Below are positions 1 through 8,029 of a DNA stretch of 64,000 nt, piece after piece (within the stretch, counting starts at the first letter, position 1; the number at the start of each line of letters is the position of its first letter). The stretch comes from Streptomyces sp. A0642 (GTDB taxonomy: Bacteria > Actinomycetota > Actinomycetes > Streptomycetales > Streptomycetaceae), in the NCBI RefSeq assembly GCF_004795105.1, contig NZ_SSBL01000002.1, positions 248,001-312,000 of the forward strand, written 5' to 3'. The notes under the pieces were generated by a model, which was not told where the DNA came from, did not search any database, and saw only the letters and a list, made by a program, of their open reading frames with translations. The translations under genes and the position numbers were made by a program.

Positions 1-951
1 TCGGGCGCCCTGTCGATCGGTGACGTGCAGGCCTTCATCCAGTACTCGCGTCAGTTCTCCATGCCGCTGACCCAGGTCGCCTCGATGGCGAACCTGGTGC
101 AGTCCGGGGTGGCTTCGGCGGAGCGGATCTTCGAACTGCTGGACGCCGAGGAACAGGGCGCCGACCCGGCGAAGGGCGAGGGCGAGCACCCCGGGATCCT
201 GCGCGGCAACGTCTCGCTGGAGAACGTCTCGTTCCGCTACGACCCGGACAAGCCGCTCATCGAGGACCTGTCGCTGAGCGTCGAGCCGGGCCACACGGTC
301 GCGATCGTCGGACCGACCGGCGCCGGCAAGACGACGCTGGTCAACCTGCTGATGCGGTTCTACGAGGTCACCGGGGGCCGGATCACCCTCGACGGCACCG
401 ACATCGCGAAGATGTCGCGCGACGACCTGCGCTCGGGCATCGGCATGGTCCTCCAGGACACCTGGCTGTTCGGCGGGACCATCGCGGAGAACATCGCCTA
501 CGGCGCCTCGGGCGACGTCACCCGGGAGCAGATCGAGGAGGCGGCGCGGGCGGCCCACGCCGACCGCTTCATCCGCACCCTGCCCGACGGCTACGACACC
601 CGCATCGACGACGAGGGCTCGGGCGTCAGCGCGGGCGAGAAGCAACTGATCACCATCGCCCGGGCGTTCCTGTCCGACCCGGTGATACTGGTGCTCGACG
701 AGGCGACCAGCTCCGTCGACACCCGTACCGAGGTGCTGATCCAGAAGGCGATGGCGGGCCTGGCCCACGGTCGTACGAGCTTCGTGATCGCGCACCGGCT
801 CTCCACCATCCGGGACGCCGACGTCATCCTGGTGATGGAGAACGGTGCCATCGTCGAACAGGGCACGCACGACGAGCTGCTGGAAGCGGACGGCGCCTAC
901 GCCCGGCTGTACGCGGCGCAGTTCGCGCAGGCGGTCGCCGAGGTCGACTAG
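1..951 (+). CDS. ABC transporter, permease-ATPase (5' truncated by window)
   Basis: C-terminal 316 residues of an exporter-type half transporter in which membrane domain and ATPase are fused; the reading frame is open from base 1, so the true start lies outside. The visible part begins in the last transmembrane segment ([13 protein letters not shown], typical of MsbA/multidrug exporters) and continues into a complete nucleotide-binding domain: Walker [11 protein letters not shown]-loop VLQDTWLF, signature VSAGEKQ, Walker [13 protein letters not shown] and the H-switch IAHRLST. The signature reads SAGEK rather than LSGGQ, which is common in heterodimeric exporters, so a partner subunit upstream is likely (inference). 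Substrate cannot be told. It is convergent with the sigma factor gene, 31 bases away. Confidence 0.9.
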   Translation, partial: SGALSIGDVQAFIQYSRQFSMPLTQVASMANLVQSGVASAERIFELLDAEEQGADPAKGEGEHPGILRGNVSLENVSFRYDPDKPLIEDLSLSVEPGHTVAIVGPTGAGKTTLVNLLMRFYEVTGGRITLDGTDIAKMSRDDLRSGIGMVLQDTWLFGGTIAENIAYGASGDVTREQIEEAARAAHADRFIRTLPDGYDTRIDDEGSGVSAGEKQLITIARAFLSDPVILVLDEATSSVDTRTEVLIQKAMAGLAHGRTSFVIAHRLSTIRDADVILVMENGAIVEQGTHDELLEADGAYARLYAAQFAQAVAEVD

Positions 952-982
952 GGCAGTGACCGGCCGCGGCTGCCCGGGCTGT

Positions 983-2107
983 TCAGTCCAGGTAGCCGCG
1001 GAGCTGGTCGGCGAAGGCGTGGTCCCGGAGCTTGCTGAGGGTCTTGGACTCGATCTGCCGGATGCGTTCGCGGGTCACGCCGAAGATCCGCCCTATCTCC
1101 TCCAGCGTGCGCGGCCGCCCGTCGGCCAGCCCGTAGCGCAGCTGGACCACCTTGCGCTCGCGCTCGTTGAGCGTGGAGAGCACCGTCTCCAGGTGTTCGC
1201 GCAGCAGCAGGAAAGCCGCGGACTCCACCGGGGACGCGGCGTCGCCGTCCTCGATGAGGTCGCCGAGCGAGACGTCGTCCTCCTCACCGACCGGGGCGTG
1301 CAGGGACACCGGTTCCTGGGCCAGGCGCAGGACCTCCCCGACCCGTTCCGGTGTCAGGTCCAGCTGCTCGGCGACCTCCTCGGGCGTCGGCTCGTAGCCG
1401 CGCTCCTGGAGCATCCGGCGCTGGACCCGGACCACGCGGTTGATGAGTTCGACGACGTGGACCGGGACCCTTATGGTCCGCGCCTGGTCGGCGAGCGCGC
1501 GGGACATGGCCTGACGGATCCACCAGGTCGCATACGTCGAGAACTTGTAGCCGCGGGCGTAGTCGAACTTCTCGACCGCCCGGATCAGCCCCAGGTTCCC
1601 CTCCTGGACCAGGTCCAGCATCGTCAGACCGCGGCCCACGTAACGCTTGGCCACGGAGACGACGAGCCGGAGGTTGGCCTCGATGAGGCGGCGCTTGGCC
1701 ATCCGCCCCATCACCACCAGCCGGTCCAGGTCGACGGCCAGCCGCGTGTCGGGGTCCGGGGTCCGGGCCAGGCGCTCCTCGGCGAACAGTCCGGCCTCCA
1801 CGCAGCGGGCGAGTTCCACCTCCTCGGCGGCCGAAAGGAGCGGGATGCGGCCGATCTCCCGCAGATACTGGCGGAAGAGATCGGACGAGGGCCCCCCGGT
1901 CTCGGGGCGGCTGCGCGGCTCCGGCGGTTCGGTGAGCTCCGACTCCTCCATGACGGCCTCGGGCGGCTCCGGTGGTGATTCGGGCGGGTTCTGCGGGGCT
2001 GCCAGGGGTGTCGGCGGGTCCGCCGCGGCCTCGGGGTGGTGAACGGCCCGGGATTGCACGGGAAAGGCCGGGACACGCTCGGTCTCGGTCACGGTCCGGG
2101 TCTGCAC
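983..2107 (-). CDS. hrdA: RNA polymerase principal-type sigma factor, HrdA-like
   Basis: Sigma-70 group 1/2 factor of 374 aa. A Pro/Glu-rich N-terminus (about residues 20-80) precedes region 1.2 ([16 protein letters not shown]), regions 2.1-2.4 ([16 protein letters not shown], then [16 protein letters not shown]), region 3 and region 4.2 ([18 protein letters not shown]). It lacks the long acidic region 1.1 of HrdB, so it is one of the dispensable Hrd paralogues. The hrdA symbol rests on position: in S. coelicolor hrdA lies beside dnaG (from memory); hrdC or hrdD are alternatives on sequence alone. Start is GTG with GGAGG nine bases upstream. The 211 bases between dnaG and hrdA suggest its own promoter. 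Confidence 0.85.
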   Translation of the reverse strand: MQTRTVTETERVPAFPVQSRAVHHPEAAADPPTPLAAPQNPPESPPEPPEAVMEESELTEPPEPRSRPETGGPSSDLFRQYLREIGRIPLLSAAEEVELARCVEAGLFAEERLARTPDPDTRLAVDLDRLVVMGRMAKRRLIEANLRLVVSVAKRYVGRGLTMLDLVQEGNLGLIRAVEKFDYARGYKFSTYATWWIRQAMSRALADQARTIRVPVHVVELINRVVRVQRRMLQERGYEPTPEEVAEQLDLTPERVGEVLRLAQEPVSLHAPVGEEDDVSLGDLIEDGDAASPVESAAFLLLREHLETVLSTLNERERKVVQLRYGLADGRPRTLEEIGRIFGVTRERIRQIESKTLSKLRDHAFADQLRGYLD

Positions 2108-2205
2108 GGGGGCGACCTCCAGGTGATCGCTGCCGGACCGCGGAGAGGGAGGACCACCCTTCGGTGGGCCGGCCGCGCGTCCGATGACTCAGGCACCGCC
2201 ACCCA

Positions 2206-2223
2206 GTGTGGGGTACGACACAC
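2206..2223. promoter_or_regulatory. Imperfect dyad GTGTG-N8-CACAC upstream of hrdA
   Basis: GTGTG (2206-2210) and CACAC (2219-2223) flank eight bases, about 100 bases before the hrdA start in the dnaG-hrdA gap. This could be an operator, but short dyads arise easily by chance and I recognise no regulator for it. Confidence 0.25.
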
Positions 2224-2318
2224 AGCCGCCACGAGGGGCGTGCGGGGACTTTCTGAATCCGTGCCGTGACCGGGCGATTACCAGGACGCGGGCCGGGACC
2301 TGGCGGCCCGGGACGCCC

Positions 2319-4223
2319 TCAGAGCGCCGCGGCGCCGTGGTTGCGCAGGGACTGGGCGTACTGCTGGAGGACCCACACCTCGTTCTGCGCGGCGGCCAGG
2401 TGGTCCGGAGACACGTTGCTGCCGAGGCGGGCCAGGCTGCCCTGGACCTCGTTGATCCGGCGGTCGACGGCGCGCAGGCGGACCTTGACCAGGTGCTCGC
2501 CCGCGTACGCCTCGTCGATGGTCTTGCCGTGGAAGACCTCGACCGCGAGCTCCGTGACCAGCTTGCGCACCGCGTCATTGGGGGTCGCGTCGAGCACCTG
2601 CACGAGATACTCGCGGGTCTCGGGGACACCCAGCTCCGCTCCGCCCGCCTCCGCGATGCACTGGCGGACCGCTGCGTACGGCGGGGCGGTGAACTCGTCG
2701 ACCCCGTACGCGTCGAACGCCGGGGAGACCAGGGCGGGCTTCTGCAGGGCGAGCTTGAGCAGCTCCCGCTCGGTACGGTGGGCCGGGCTGCGGAGATTGA
2801 GCGCGGGGCCGGACTGCGGTGCGGCGGACGCGTGGACCTCCTGACGCCGGGAACCGCCGCGCGCGGCGGGCGCCGGGCCCCGGTCGCCGCGGCCCCGGGC
2901 CCACTGGGCGAGCTGGTTGACCCGGTGCACGACGTACTCCTGGTCCAGGATGCCGACGAAGCCGGCCAGCTGGACGGCGACCTCGCGCTGCACGCTGCCC
3001 GTCTTGATCTTGGCGACGACCGGTGCCGCCTCGTCGAGCGCGGCGGCACGCCCCGCCGGGGTCTCCAGGTCGTAACGGGAGACGATCTGACGGAGCGCGA
3101 ACTCGAACAGCGGCGTGCGGGGTTCGACCAGGTCGCGGACGGCCTCGTCGCCCTTGGCCAGGCGCAGATCGCACGGATCCATATTGTCCGGGGCGATCGC
3201 GATGTACGTCTCCGCGGCGAACTTCTGGTCGTCCTCGAAGGCGCGCAGAGCGGCCTTCTGGCCGGCCGCGTCCCCGTCGAAGGTGAAGATCACCCGGGCG
3301 CTGCCGTTGTCCATCAGGAGGCGGCGGAGGATCTTGATGTGATCGCCGCCGAACGCCGTGCCGCACGTGGCGATGGCCGTCGTGACCCCGGCGAGGTGGC
3401 AGGCCATCACGTCGGTGTAGCCCTCGACGACGACGGCCCGGCTGGCCTTCGCGATGTCCTTCTTGGCCAGGTCGATGCCGTACAGCACCTGGGACTTCTT
3501 GTAGATCGCCGTCTCGGGGGTGTTCAGGTACTTCGGGCCGTTGTCGTCGTCGCGCAGCTTGCGGGCGCCGAATCCGACGACCTCGCCCGAGGTGTCCCTG
3601 ATCGGCCACATCAGCCGGCCCCGGAAGCGGTCGATGGGGCCGCGCCTGCCGTCCTGGGAGAGGCCCGAGGCGATCAGTTCCTTGTCGCTGAAGCCCTTGC
3701 CGCGCAGGTACCGGGTGAGGTGGTCCCAGCCCGCCGGGCTGTAGCCCACGCCGAAGTGCGCGGCCGCCGCCTGGTCGAAGCCGCGCTCCGCCAGGAACTT
3801 GCGGCCGATCTCGGCCTCGGGGCCGTCCAGCTGCTCCACGTAGAACTGGGCGGCCGCCTTGTGTGCCTCGACCAGCCTGATCCGCTCACCGCGCTGGTGG
3901 GACGGGTTGTACCCGCCCTCCTCGTACCGCAGGGTGATGCCGGCCTTCGCGGCGAGCCGCTCGACGACCTCCGCGAACGTCAGGTGGTCGATCTTCTGCA
4001 CGAAGGCGATCGTGTCGCCGCCCTCCTGGCAGCCGAAGCAGTGGAAGAGACCCTTGCTCGGACTGACCTGGAACGACGGGGACTTCTCGTCGTGGAAGGG
4101 GCACAGGCCCTTGAGGTTCCCCCCGCCCGCGTTGCGCAGCTGGAGGTACTCCGAAACGACGGCGTCGATCGGGACCGCGTCCCGGACCGCCTTCACGTCG
4201 TCATCGTTGATCCTGCCTGCCAC
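2319..4223 (-). CDS. dnaG: DNA primase
   Basis: Replicative primase (634 aa) that makes RNA primers at the replication fork together with DnaB. The N-terminal zinc-binding domain is visible (LCPFHDEKSPSF, then GLFHCFGCQEGG), followed by the RNA polymerase core with the TOPRIM motifs VVVEGYTDVMA and FDGDAAGQKA, and a C-terminal DnaB-binding region after a basic, Gly/Arg-rich linker (about residues 445-480). Length and domain order are normal for actinobacteria. It is immediately upstream of hrdA in the same direction, recalling the dnaG-rpoD pairing of other bacteria. The start MAGRINDDDVKAVRD is a standard DnaG N-terminus. Confidence 0.97.
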   Translation of the reverse strand: MAGRINDDDVKAVRDAVPIDAVVSEYLQLRNAGGGNLKGLCPFHDEKSPSFQVSPSKGLFHCFGCQEGGDTIAFVQKIDHLTFAEVVERLAAKAGITLRYEEGGYNPSHQRGERIRLVEAHKAAAQFYVEQLDGPEAEIGRKFLAERGFDQAAAAHFGVGYSPAGWDHLTRYLRGKGFSDKELIASGLSQDGRRGPIDRFRGRLMWPIRDTSGEVVGFGARKLRDDDNGPKYLNTPETAIYKKSQVLYGIDLAKKDIAKASRAVVVEGYTDVMACHLAGVTTAIATCGTAFGGDHIKILRRLLMDNGSARVIFTFDGDAAGQKAALRAFEDDQKFAAETYIAIAPDNMDPCDLRLAKGDEAVRDLVEPRTPLFEFALRQIVSRYDLETPAGRAAALDEAAPVVAKIKTGSVQREVAVQLAGFVGILDQEYVVHRVNQLAQWARGRGDRGPAPAARGGSRRQEVHASAAPQSGPALNLRSPAHRTERELLKLALQKPALVSPAFDAYGVDEFTAPPYAAVRQCIAEAGGAELGVPETREYLVQVLDATPNDAVRKLVTELAVEVFHGKTIDEAYAGEHLVKVRLRAVDRRINEVQGSLARLGSNVSPDHLAAAQNEVWVLQQYAQSLRNHGAAAL

Positions 4224-4370
4224 GAGTGAAGTCTACGGGTGGACTACGACAGCCCGTCTCCATCGGCCCCGCCGCGGTCTGGGGGGCGGGGTGCGGGTGC
4301 TCCGCGGGGCGGCGGGGCCCCTTGCGGGGTGCGGGTTCCCTTGGTGGTGCGGGTGCTCCGCGTTGCGCGG

Positions 4371-4398
4371 GGTTCCGTCCTCAAGCGCCGGACGGGCT
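4371..4398 (-). repeat. ~30-base intergenic repeat, copy 1 (inverted)
   Basis: On the minus strand it reads AGCCCGTCCGGCGCTTGAGG followed by ACGGAACC, matching the two plus-strand copies at 4782 and 4857 apart from the first two bases. Short dispersed repeats of this family are common between genes in Streptomyces (from memory). Confidence 0.8.
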
Positions 4399-4447
4399 GT
4401 GGTGGTACGGGTGCGCGGTGTTGTGCGGGTGTTCGCCTCTGTCCGGT

Positions 4448-4564
4448 GGGTGGGGGTGGGGTCCCTCCGGGGAGACTCCTCAGAAATGGCATGTGCGGGC
4501 GGGTGGGAAAAGGACCGGAGTCGTACGCCATTTCCTGCGGGGACTCCCCTGCACGCCCCCACCC
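4448..4564 (+). repeat. Structured repeat element, copy A
   Basis: Nested complementarity gives a long imperfect hairpin. The outer stem pairs GGGTGGGGG (4448-4456) with CCCCCACCC (4556-4564). GGGGAG (4469-4474) pairs with CTCCCC (4544-4549), CTCC (4476-4479) with GGGG (4539-4542), CAG (4481-4483) with CTG (4535-4537), and the inner stem is AAATGGC (4484-4490) with GCCATTT (4527-4533). The apical loop is 36 bases. The framework sequences recur in copy B but the outer and inner stems differ with pairing preserved. Confidence 0.8.
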
Positions 4565-4574
4565 GGCCTCAGTC

Positions 4575-4610
4575 GCGTGTGCACACCGGCCCTGCGACTG
4601 TCGCACACGC
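4575..4610. repeat. Central hairpin between the two structured copies
   Basis: GCGTGTGC (4575-4582) and GCACACGC (4603-4610) are perfectly complementary around a 20-base loop. Both arms follow a GTC/GTCG context. It sits at the symmetry centre of copies A and B. Confidence 0.7.
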
Positions 4611-4619
4611 ACGGCGGGC

Positions 4620-4735
4620 GGGTTCGGGGGCGTGCAGGGGAGTCCCCGCAGGACGACGAACATCGACCCGGGTTCGGCTGCGTACCCGCCGAACGTTCGT
4701 CGTCTGAGGAGACGCCCCGGAGGGACCCCGAACCC
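4620..4735 (-). repeat. Structured repeat element, copy B (inverted)
   Basis: Read on the minus strand it shares the framework of copy A (GTCCCTCCGGGG, CTCCTCAG, CCTGCGGGGACTCCCCTGCA). The outer stem is instead GGGTTCGGGG with CCCCGAACCC (plus-strand 4726-4735 and 4620-4629), and the inner stem is ACGACGAAC with GTTCGTCGT (4695-4703 and 4653-4661). A further hairpin (4672-4678 with 4688-4694) lies in the apical loop. The GGGGCG/CTCCCC segment carries one mismatch. Confidence 0.8.
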
Positions 4736-4781
4736 CCACCCACCGGACAGGCGCGGAACTTCGCGGAGCACCCGCACCACA

Positions 4782-4811
4782 CAAGCCCGTCCGGCGATTG
4801 AGGACGGAACC
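4782..4811 (+). repeat. ~30-base intergenic repeat, copy 2
   Basis: Starts CAAGCCCGTCCGGCGATTGA and ends with GGACGGAACC. It has GATTG where copies 1 and 3 have GCTTG, which breaks one base pair of the CAAGC/GCTTG stem but leaves CCGTCC/GGACGG intact. Confidence 0.8.
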
Positions 4812-4856
4812 GGCCCGCCGGAGCAACCCGCACCCCGCACGGGGACCCGCACATCT

Positions 4857-4886
4857 CAAGCCCGTCCGGCGCTTGAGGACGGAACC
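4857..4886 (+). repeat. ~30-base intergenic repeat, copy 3
   Basis: Starts CAAGCCCGTCCGGCGCTTGA and ends with GGACGGAACC. Two interleaved stems can be drawn (CAAGC with GCTTG, CCGTCC with GGACGG) in the order of an H-type pseudoknot. Confidence 0.8.
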
Positions 4887-5004
4887 CTCCGCCCCGGAAA
4901 GGGGCAACCAAAACAGGGGCCGCACCCCGCAAGGTCCCCCGGCAAGGGGCGACCATGACAAGGCGCCGCCCCCCGCAGGGGCCCGGCCCCGGGTAGGGGC
5001 GGGG

Positions 5005-6264
5005 TCAGACCAGGGAGAGCAGGCGCACCGAGGGGTCGGCCAGCGCGTCCGGGTCGATCGGCTGGCCGCTCCTGATCAGCTCCTGGATGGTCTCCGTGAC
5101 ATCCCACACGTTCACGTTCATACCGGCCAGCACCTTGCGGTCCTTCAGCCAGAACGCGATGAACTCCCGCTTGCCGGCGTCGCCGCGGATCACGACCTGG
5201 TCGTAGCTGCCCGGCGGCGCCCAGCCCGAGTACTCGAGGCCGAGGTCGTACTGGTCGGAGAAGAAGTACGGCACCCGGTCGTAGGCGACGTCCTGGCCGA
5301 GCATGGCGCGGGCCGCCGCCGGGCCGGTGTTCAGCGCGTTGGCCCAGTGCTCCACGCGGAGCCGGCCGCCGAGGAGGGGATGGGCCACGTTGGCGACGTC
5401 GCCGGCCGCGTAGATGTGCGGGTCGCTGGTGCGCAGCGAGGCGTCGACGGCGATGCCGCCGCCCTGCTCGCGGGGGGCGATGTCCAGGCCCGCCGCCTCG
5501 GCGAGCGCGGCGCGCGGGGCGGCGCCGATCGCGGCGAGGACGTCGTGGGCGGGGTGTTCCTCTCCGTCGTCGGTGCGGACGGCGAGGACCATGCCGTCCT
5601 GGCCGACGATCTCGGTGAGCCGGCCGCCGAAGTGGAAGCGGACGCCGTGGTCGCTGTGCAGGTCGGTGAAGATCTGGCCGAGCTCGGGGCCGATGACCCG
5701 GAGCAGCGGGGTGGCCTCCGGTTCGACGACGGTCACCTCGGCGCCGTATCCGCGGGCCGCCGCGGCGACCTCCAGGCCGATCCAGCCGGCGCCGGCGATC
5801 ACCAGGTGGCCGTTGTCGCGGCCGAGGGCGGCCAGCACGTTGCGCAGCCGGTCGGCGTGGGCGAGGCGGCGCAGGTGGTGGACGCCCGCCAGGTCGGTGC
5901 CCGGGATGTCGAGGCGGCGTGGTTCGGCGCCGGTGGCCAGGAGCAGCTTGTCGTAGTGGACGACGGTGCCGTCGCCGAGTTCCACGGAGCGCGCTTCGCG
6001 GTTCAGCGCGGTGACGGGCTGGCCGAGGTGGAGTTCGACGTCGGCACCCGCGTACCAGGCGGTCTCGTGGACGAAGACGCTGTCGCGGTCCTCCTTCCCG
6101 CCGAGGTAGCCCTTGGAGAGCGGCGGTCGTTCGTACGGATGGTCGCGCTCATCGCCGATCAGGATGACCCGGCCGCTGAACCCCTCCGAGCGGAGCGTCT
6201 CCGCTGCCTTCGCTCCGGCCAGCCCTCCGCCGACAATGACGAACGTCCGATGTGCGTCGACCAC
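5005..6264 (-). CDS. FAD/NAD(P)-dependent oxidoreductase, ferredoxin reductase-like
   Basis: 419 aa. The N-terminal FAD-binding motif FVIVGGGLAGAKAAE and the mid-protein NAD(P)-binding motif LVIAGAGWIGLEVA are present, with the second FAD motif IYAAGDVAN near residue 290, and a C-terminal reductase dimer domain. No CxxC redox pair is visible, which fits the ferredoxin/rubredoxin/putidaredoxin reductase type rather than a thiol reductase. Such enzymes pass electrons from NAD(P)H to a ferredoxin, often for a P450 or dioxygenase. No such partner gene is adjacent, so the acceptor is unknown. Start ATG (MVDAHRTFVIVGGG). Confidence 0.88.
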   Translation of the reverse strand: MVDAHRTFVIVGGGLAGAKAAETLRSEGFSGRVILIGDERDHPYERPPLSKGYLGGKEDRDSVFVHETAWYAGADVELHLGQPVTALNREARSVELGDGTVVHYDKLLLATGAEPRRLDIPGTDLAGVHHLRRLAHADRLRNVLAALGRDNGHLVIAGAGWIGLEVAAAARGYGAEVTVVEPEATPLLRVIGPELGQIFTDLHSDHGVRFHFGGRLTEIVGQDGMVLAVRTDDGEEHPAHDVLAAIGAAPRAALAEAAGLDIAPREQGGGIAVDASLRTSDPHIYAAGDVANVAHPLLGGRLRVEHWANALNTGPAAARAMLGQDVAYDRVPYFFSDQYDLGLEYSGWAPPGSYDQVVIRGDAGKREFIAFWLKDRKVLAGMNVNVWDVTETIQELIRSGQPIDPDALADPSVRLLSLV

Positions 6265-6664
6265 TTGATGCCTCCTCGGTGCTTGCTGCGCGGCGCCAAC
6301 TGCGAGCGTCCCGCACGCAGCGTGATGGCGAAAGAGGGTGTGACCCGATCAGGTCACACCCCGTGGTCATGGGACCAGTCTGCCGACCGGGGCCAGTACC
6401 CGGTCGAGCAGGGTGCCGCCGACGGGGCCTGCGTCCCCGCGCGTCGCGGTACGTGTACCCAGCACACCACCCGCGACATGGCCGATCGTCATCGCCGCGC
6501 CCCGCTGCCCCGGGACATGCCCGGGAGAGGCGAGAACCGGGAGCGCCCCGGGGCGGCGGAAACCGGGCGCCGGGGGCGTGGCGGCCGGAGTCGCGGAGAG
6601 CGGGCTCCGGTGACGCCTCTGGCCGGGGCGGGTCCCTCGGCCGGACCGGGGCGGTGCGGTGCGG
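6265..6664. other. Intergenic region upstream of the FAD oxidoreductase
   Basis: 400 bases without a convincing gene between dgt and the oxidoreductase. It holds the perfect palindrome at 6336-6361 and a small CCCGGG-N5-CCCGGG dyad at 6509-6525. Confidence 0.6.
6336..6361. promoter_or_regulatory. Perfect 10-bp inverted repeat, candidate operator
   Basis: GGGTGTGACC (6336-6345), six bases CGATCA, then GGTCACACCC (6352-6361). It lies 72-97 bases before the FAD oxidoreductase start, where an operator would be expected. No T-run follows on either side, so a terminator is less likely. The spacing (TGTGA-N10-TCACA) does not fit a Crp site. Confidence 0.5.
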
Positions 6665-7993
6665 TCAGGTGCGGGGCGCGGTGAGCGAGTGGTGCAGGGC
6701 GCGGGCCGAGGCGTCGGTGAGGGCGGCGATCTGGTCGACCAGGACCCGCTTGCGGGCGCTGTCGTCGGGGGCGCTCTCGTAGAGCGCGCGCAGCTGGGGC
6801 TCCAGCCCTTCGGGGGCCCGGGCGGTCAGGGCCGCGGCCAGCTCGGCGATGACGATCCGCTGGTCGGCGCGGATCGCCTCCTGCTCGGCGCGCTGCATGA
6901 CGTAGCGGTCGGCGACGGCCTTGAGGACCGCGCACTCGTTCCGTGTCTCGCGGGGCACGACGAGCTCGGCGCCGTATCTGCTGAGGCGTCCGGTGCCGTG
7001 GGCCCGGCGGGTGGCGCTCTCGGCGGCGAGGCAGAACCGGCCGATCAGCTGGCTCGTGGCGTCCTTGAGCCGGGCCTGGGCGACGGCCGATCCGTCGTAG
7101 CCGTGCGGCCACCAGTCCTGGCCGATGAGCCGGTCGAGGGCGTCGGACAGCTCCTGGGGATCGGTGTCCGCGGGGACGTACCGTCCGATGGCGACGGACG
7201 CGATGTCCTGGCGCTCCGGCTCGGCTTCGAGGCAGTTGGGGTCGATGTGCCCGGCGTGCAGCCCGTCCTCGAAGTCGTGGACCGAGTACGCCACGTCGTC
7301 GGACCAGTCCATCACCTGGGCCTCGAAGCACTTGCGGCCGTGCGGGGCGCCCTTGCGGAACCAGTGGAAGACCGGCAGGTCGTCCTCGTACACCCCGAAT
7401 TTCGGCGATCCGGGTTCGGTGGGATGGGCGCCGCGGGGCCAGGGGTACTTGGTGGCGGCGTCGAGCGCGGCGCGGGTGAGGTTGAGCCCGACGCTGACCA
7501 GCTCGCCGGTGCGGGTGTCGGGCACGAACCGCTTGGGTTCGAGGCGGGTCAGCAGCCGCAGCGACTGGGCGTTGCCCTCGAAGCCGCCGCAGTCGGAGGC
7601 GAAGTCGTTGAGCGCCTGTTCGCCGTTGTGCCCGAAGGGCGGGTGGCCCATGTCGTGCGAGAGGCAGGCCGCCTCGACGAGGTCGGGGTCGCAGCCGAGC
7701 GCCGCGCCGAGTTCGCGGCCGACCTGCGCGCACTCCAGCGAGTGCGTGAGCCGGGTCCGCGGGCTGGCGTCCCAGACGTGGCTGCGGGTGCCCGGGGTGA
7801 CGACCTGGGTCTTCCCGGCGAGCCTGCGCAGCGCCGCGGAGTGCAGCACCCGGGCGCGGTCGCGCTGGAAGGCCGTGCGGCCGGGCCGTTTGTCCGGCTC
7901 GGTGTCCCAGCGCTCCGCGTCGGCGGCGCCGTAGGGGGCCGTGCCGGGGGCCTGCGTGCCGTACGTCGTCTCCGTGCCGTCCGTGCCGTTCAT
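6665..7993 (-). CDS. dgt: Deoxyguanosinetriphosphate triphosphohydrolase-like protein
   Basis: HD-domain dNTPase of 442 aa that cleaves a dNTP to the deoxynucleoside and triphosphate. Metal-binding residues are visible: His in [16 protein letters not shown], the HD pair in [17 protein letters not shown], and the distal Asp in [18 protein letters not shown] disordered, Thr/Gly-rich N-terminus (about 25 residues) precedes the domain. A C-terminal antiviral-HD-associated segment follows. The position downstream of the CbiX-like gene (36 bases) suggests co-transcription. In actinobacteria this gene usually lies near dnaG, as here. Confidence 0.93.
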   Translation of the reverse strand: MNGTDGTETTYGTQAPGTAPYGAADAERWDTEPDKRPGRTAFQRDRARVLHSAALRRLAGKTQVVTPGTRSHVWDASPRTRLTHSLECAQVGRELGAALGCDPDLVEAACLSHDMGHPPFGHNGEQALNDFASDCGGFEGNAQSLRLLTRLEPKRFVPDTRTGELVSVGLNLTRAALDAATKYPWPRGAHPTEPGSPKFGVYEDDLPVFHWFRKGAPHGRKCFEAQVMDWSDDVAYSVHDFEDGLHAGHIDPNCLEAEPERQDIASVAIGRYVPADTDPQELSDALDRLIGQDWWPHGYDGSAVAQARLKDATSQLIGRFCLAAESATRRAHGTGRLSRYGAELVVPRETRNECAVLKAVADRYVMQRAEQEAIRADQRIVIAELAAALTARAPEGLEPQLRALYESAPDDSARKRVLVDQIAALTDASARALHHSLTAPRT

Positions 7994-8029
7994 GGGGCCG
8001 ACACTAATCCGCCGGACTGACAGGAGAGC

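Larger units (their letters stand above)
4224..5004. other. 780-base non-coding block packed with inverted repeats
   Basis: No convincing gene lies between dnaG and the FAD oxidoreductase. The open frames here are proline/arginine/glycine-rich by-products of GC content. The block holds two large inverted structured elements (4448-4564 and 4620-4735), a central hairpin (4575-4582 with 4603-4610) and three copies of a ~30-base repeat. The 3' end (about 4890-4990) adds loosely repeated AAGGGGC-type stretches. Confidence 0.8.

Noticed and set aside
845-1978. Long open frame antisense to hrdA
   Set aside because: Arg/Val/Leu-rich translation with no family features; it mirrors the real gene's third-position GC bias.
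2184-4229. 681-codon open frame antisense to dnaG
   Set aside because: Entirely complementary to a clear dnaG; no ribosome site.
4239-4958. Open frames in the repeat block
   Set aside because: Composition is Pro/Arg/Gly from GC bias; overlapping frames on both strands, no ribosome site; the inverted repeats explain the sequence better.
6336-6361. Crp site
   Set aside because: TGTGA and TCACA are 10 bases apart, not 6.
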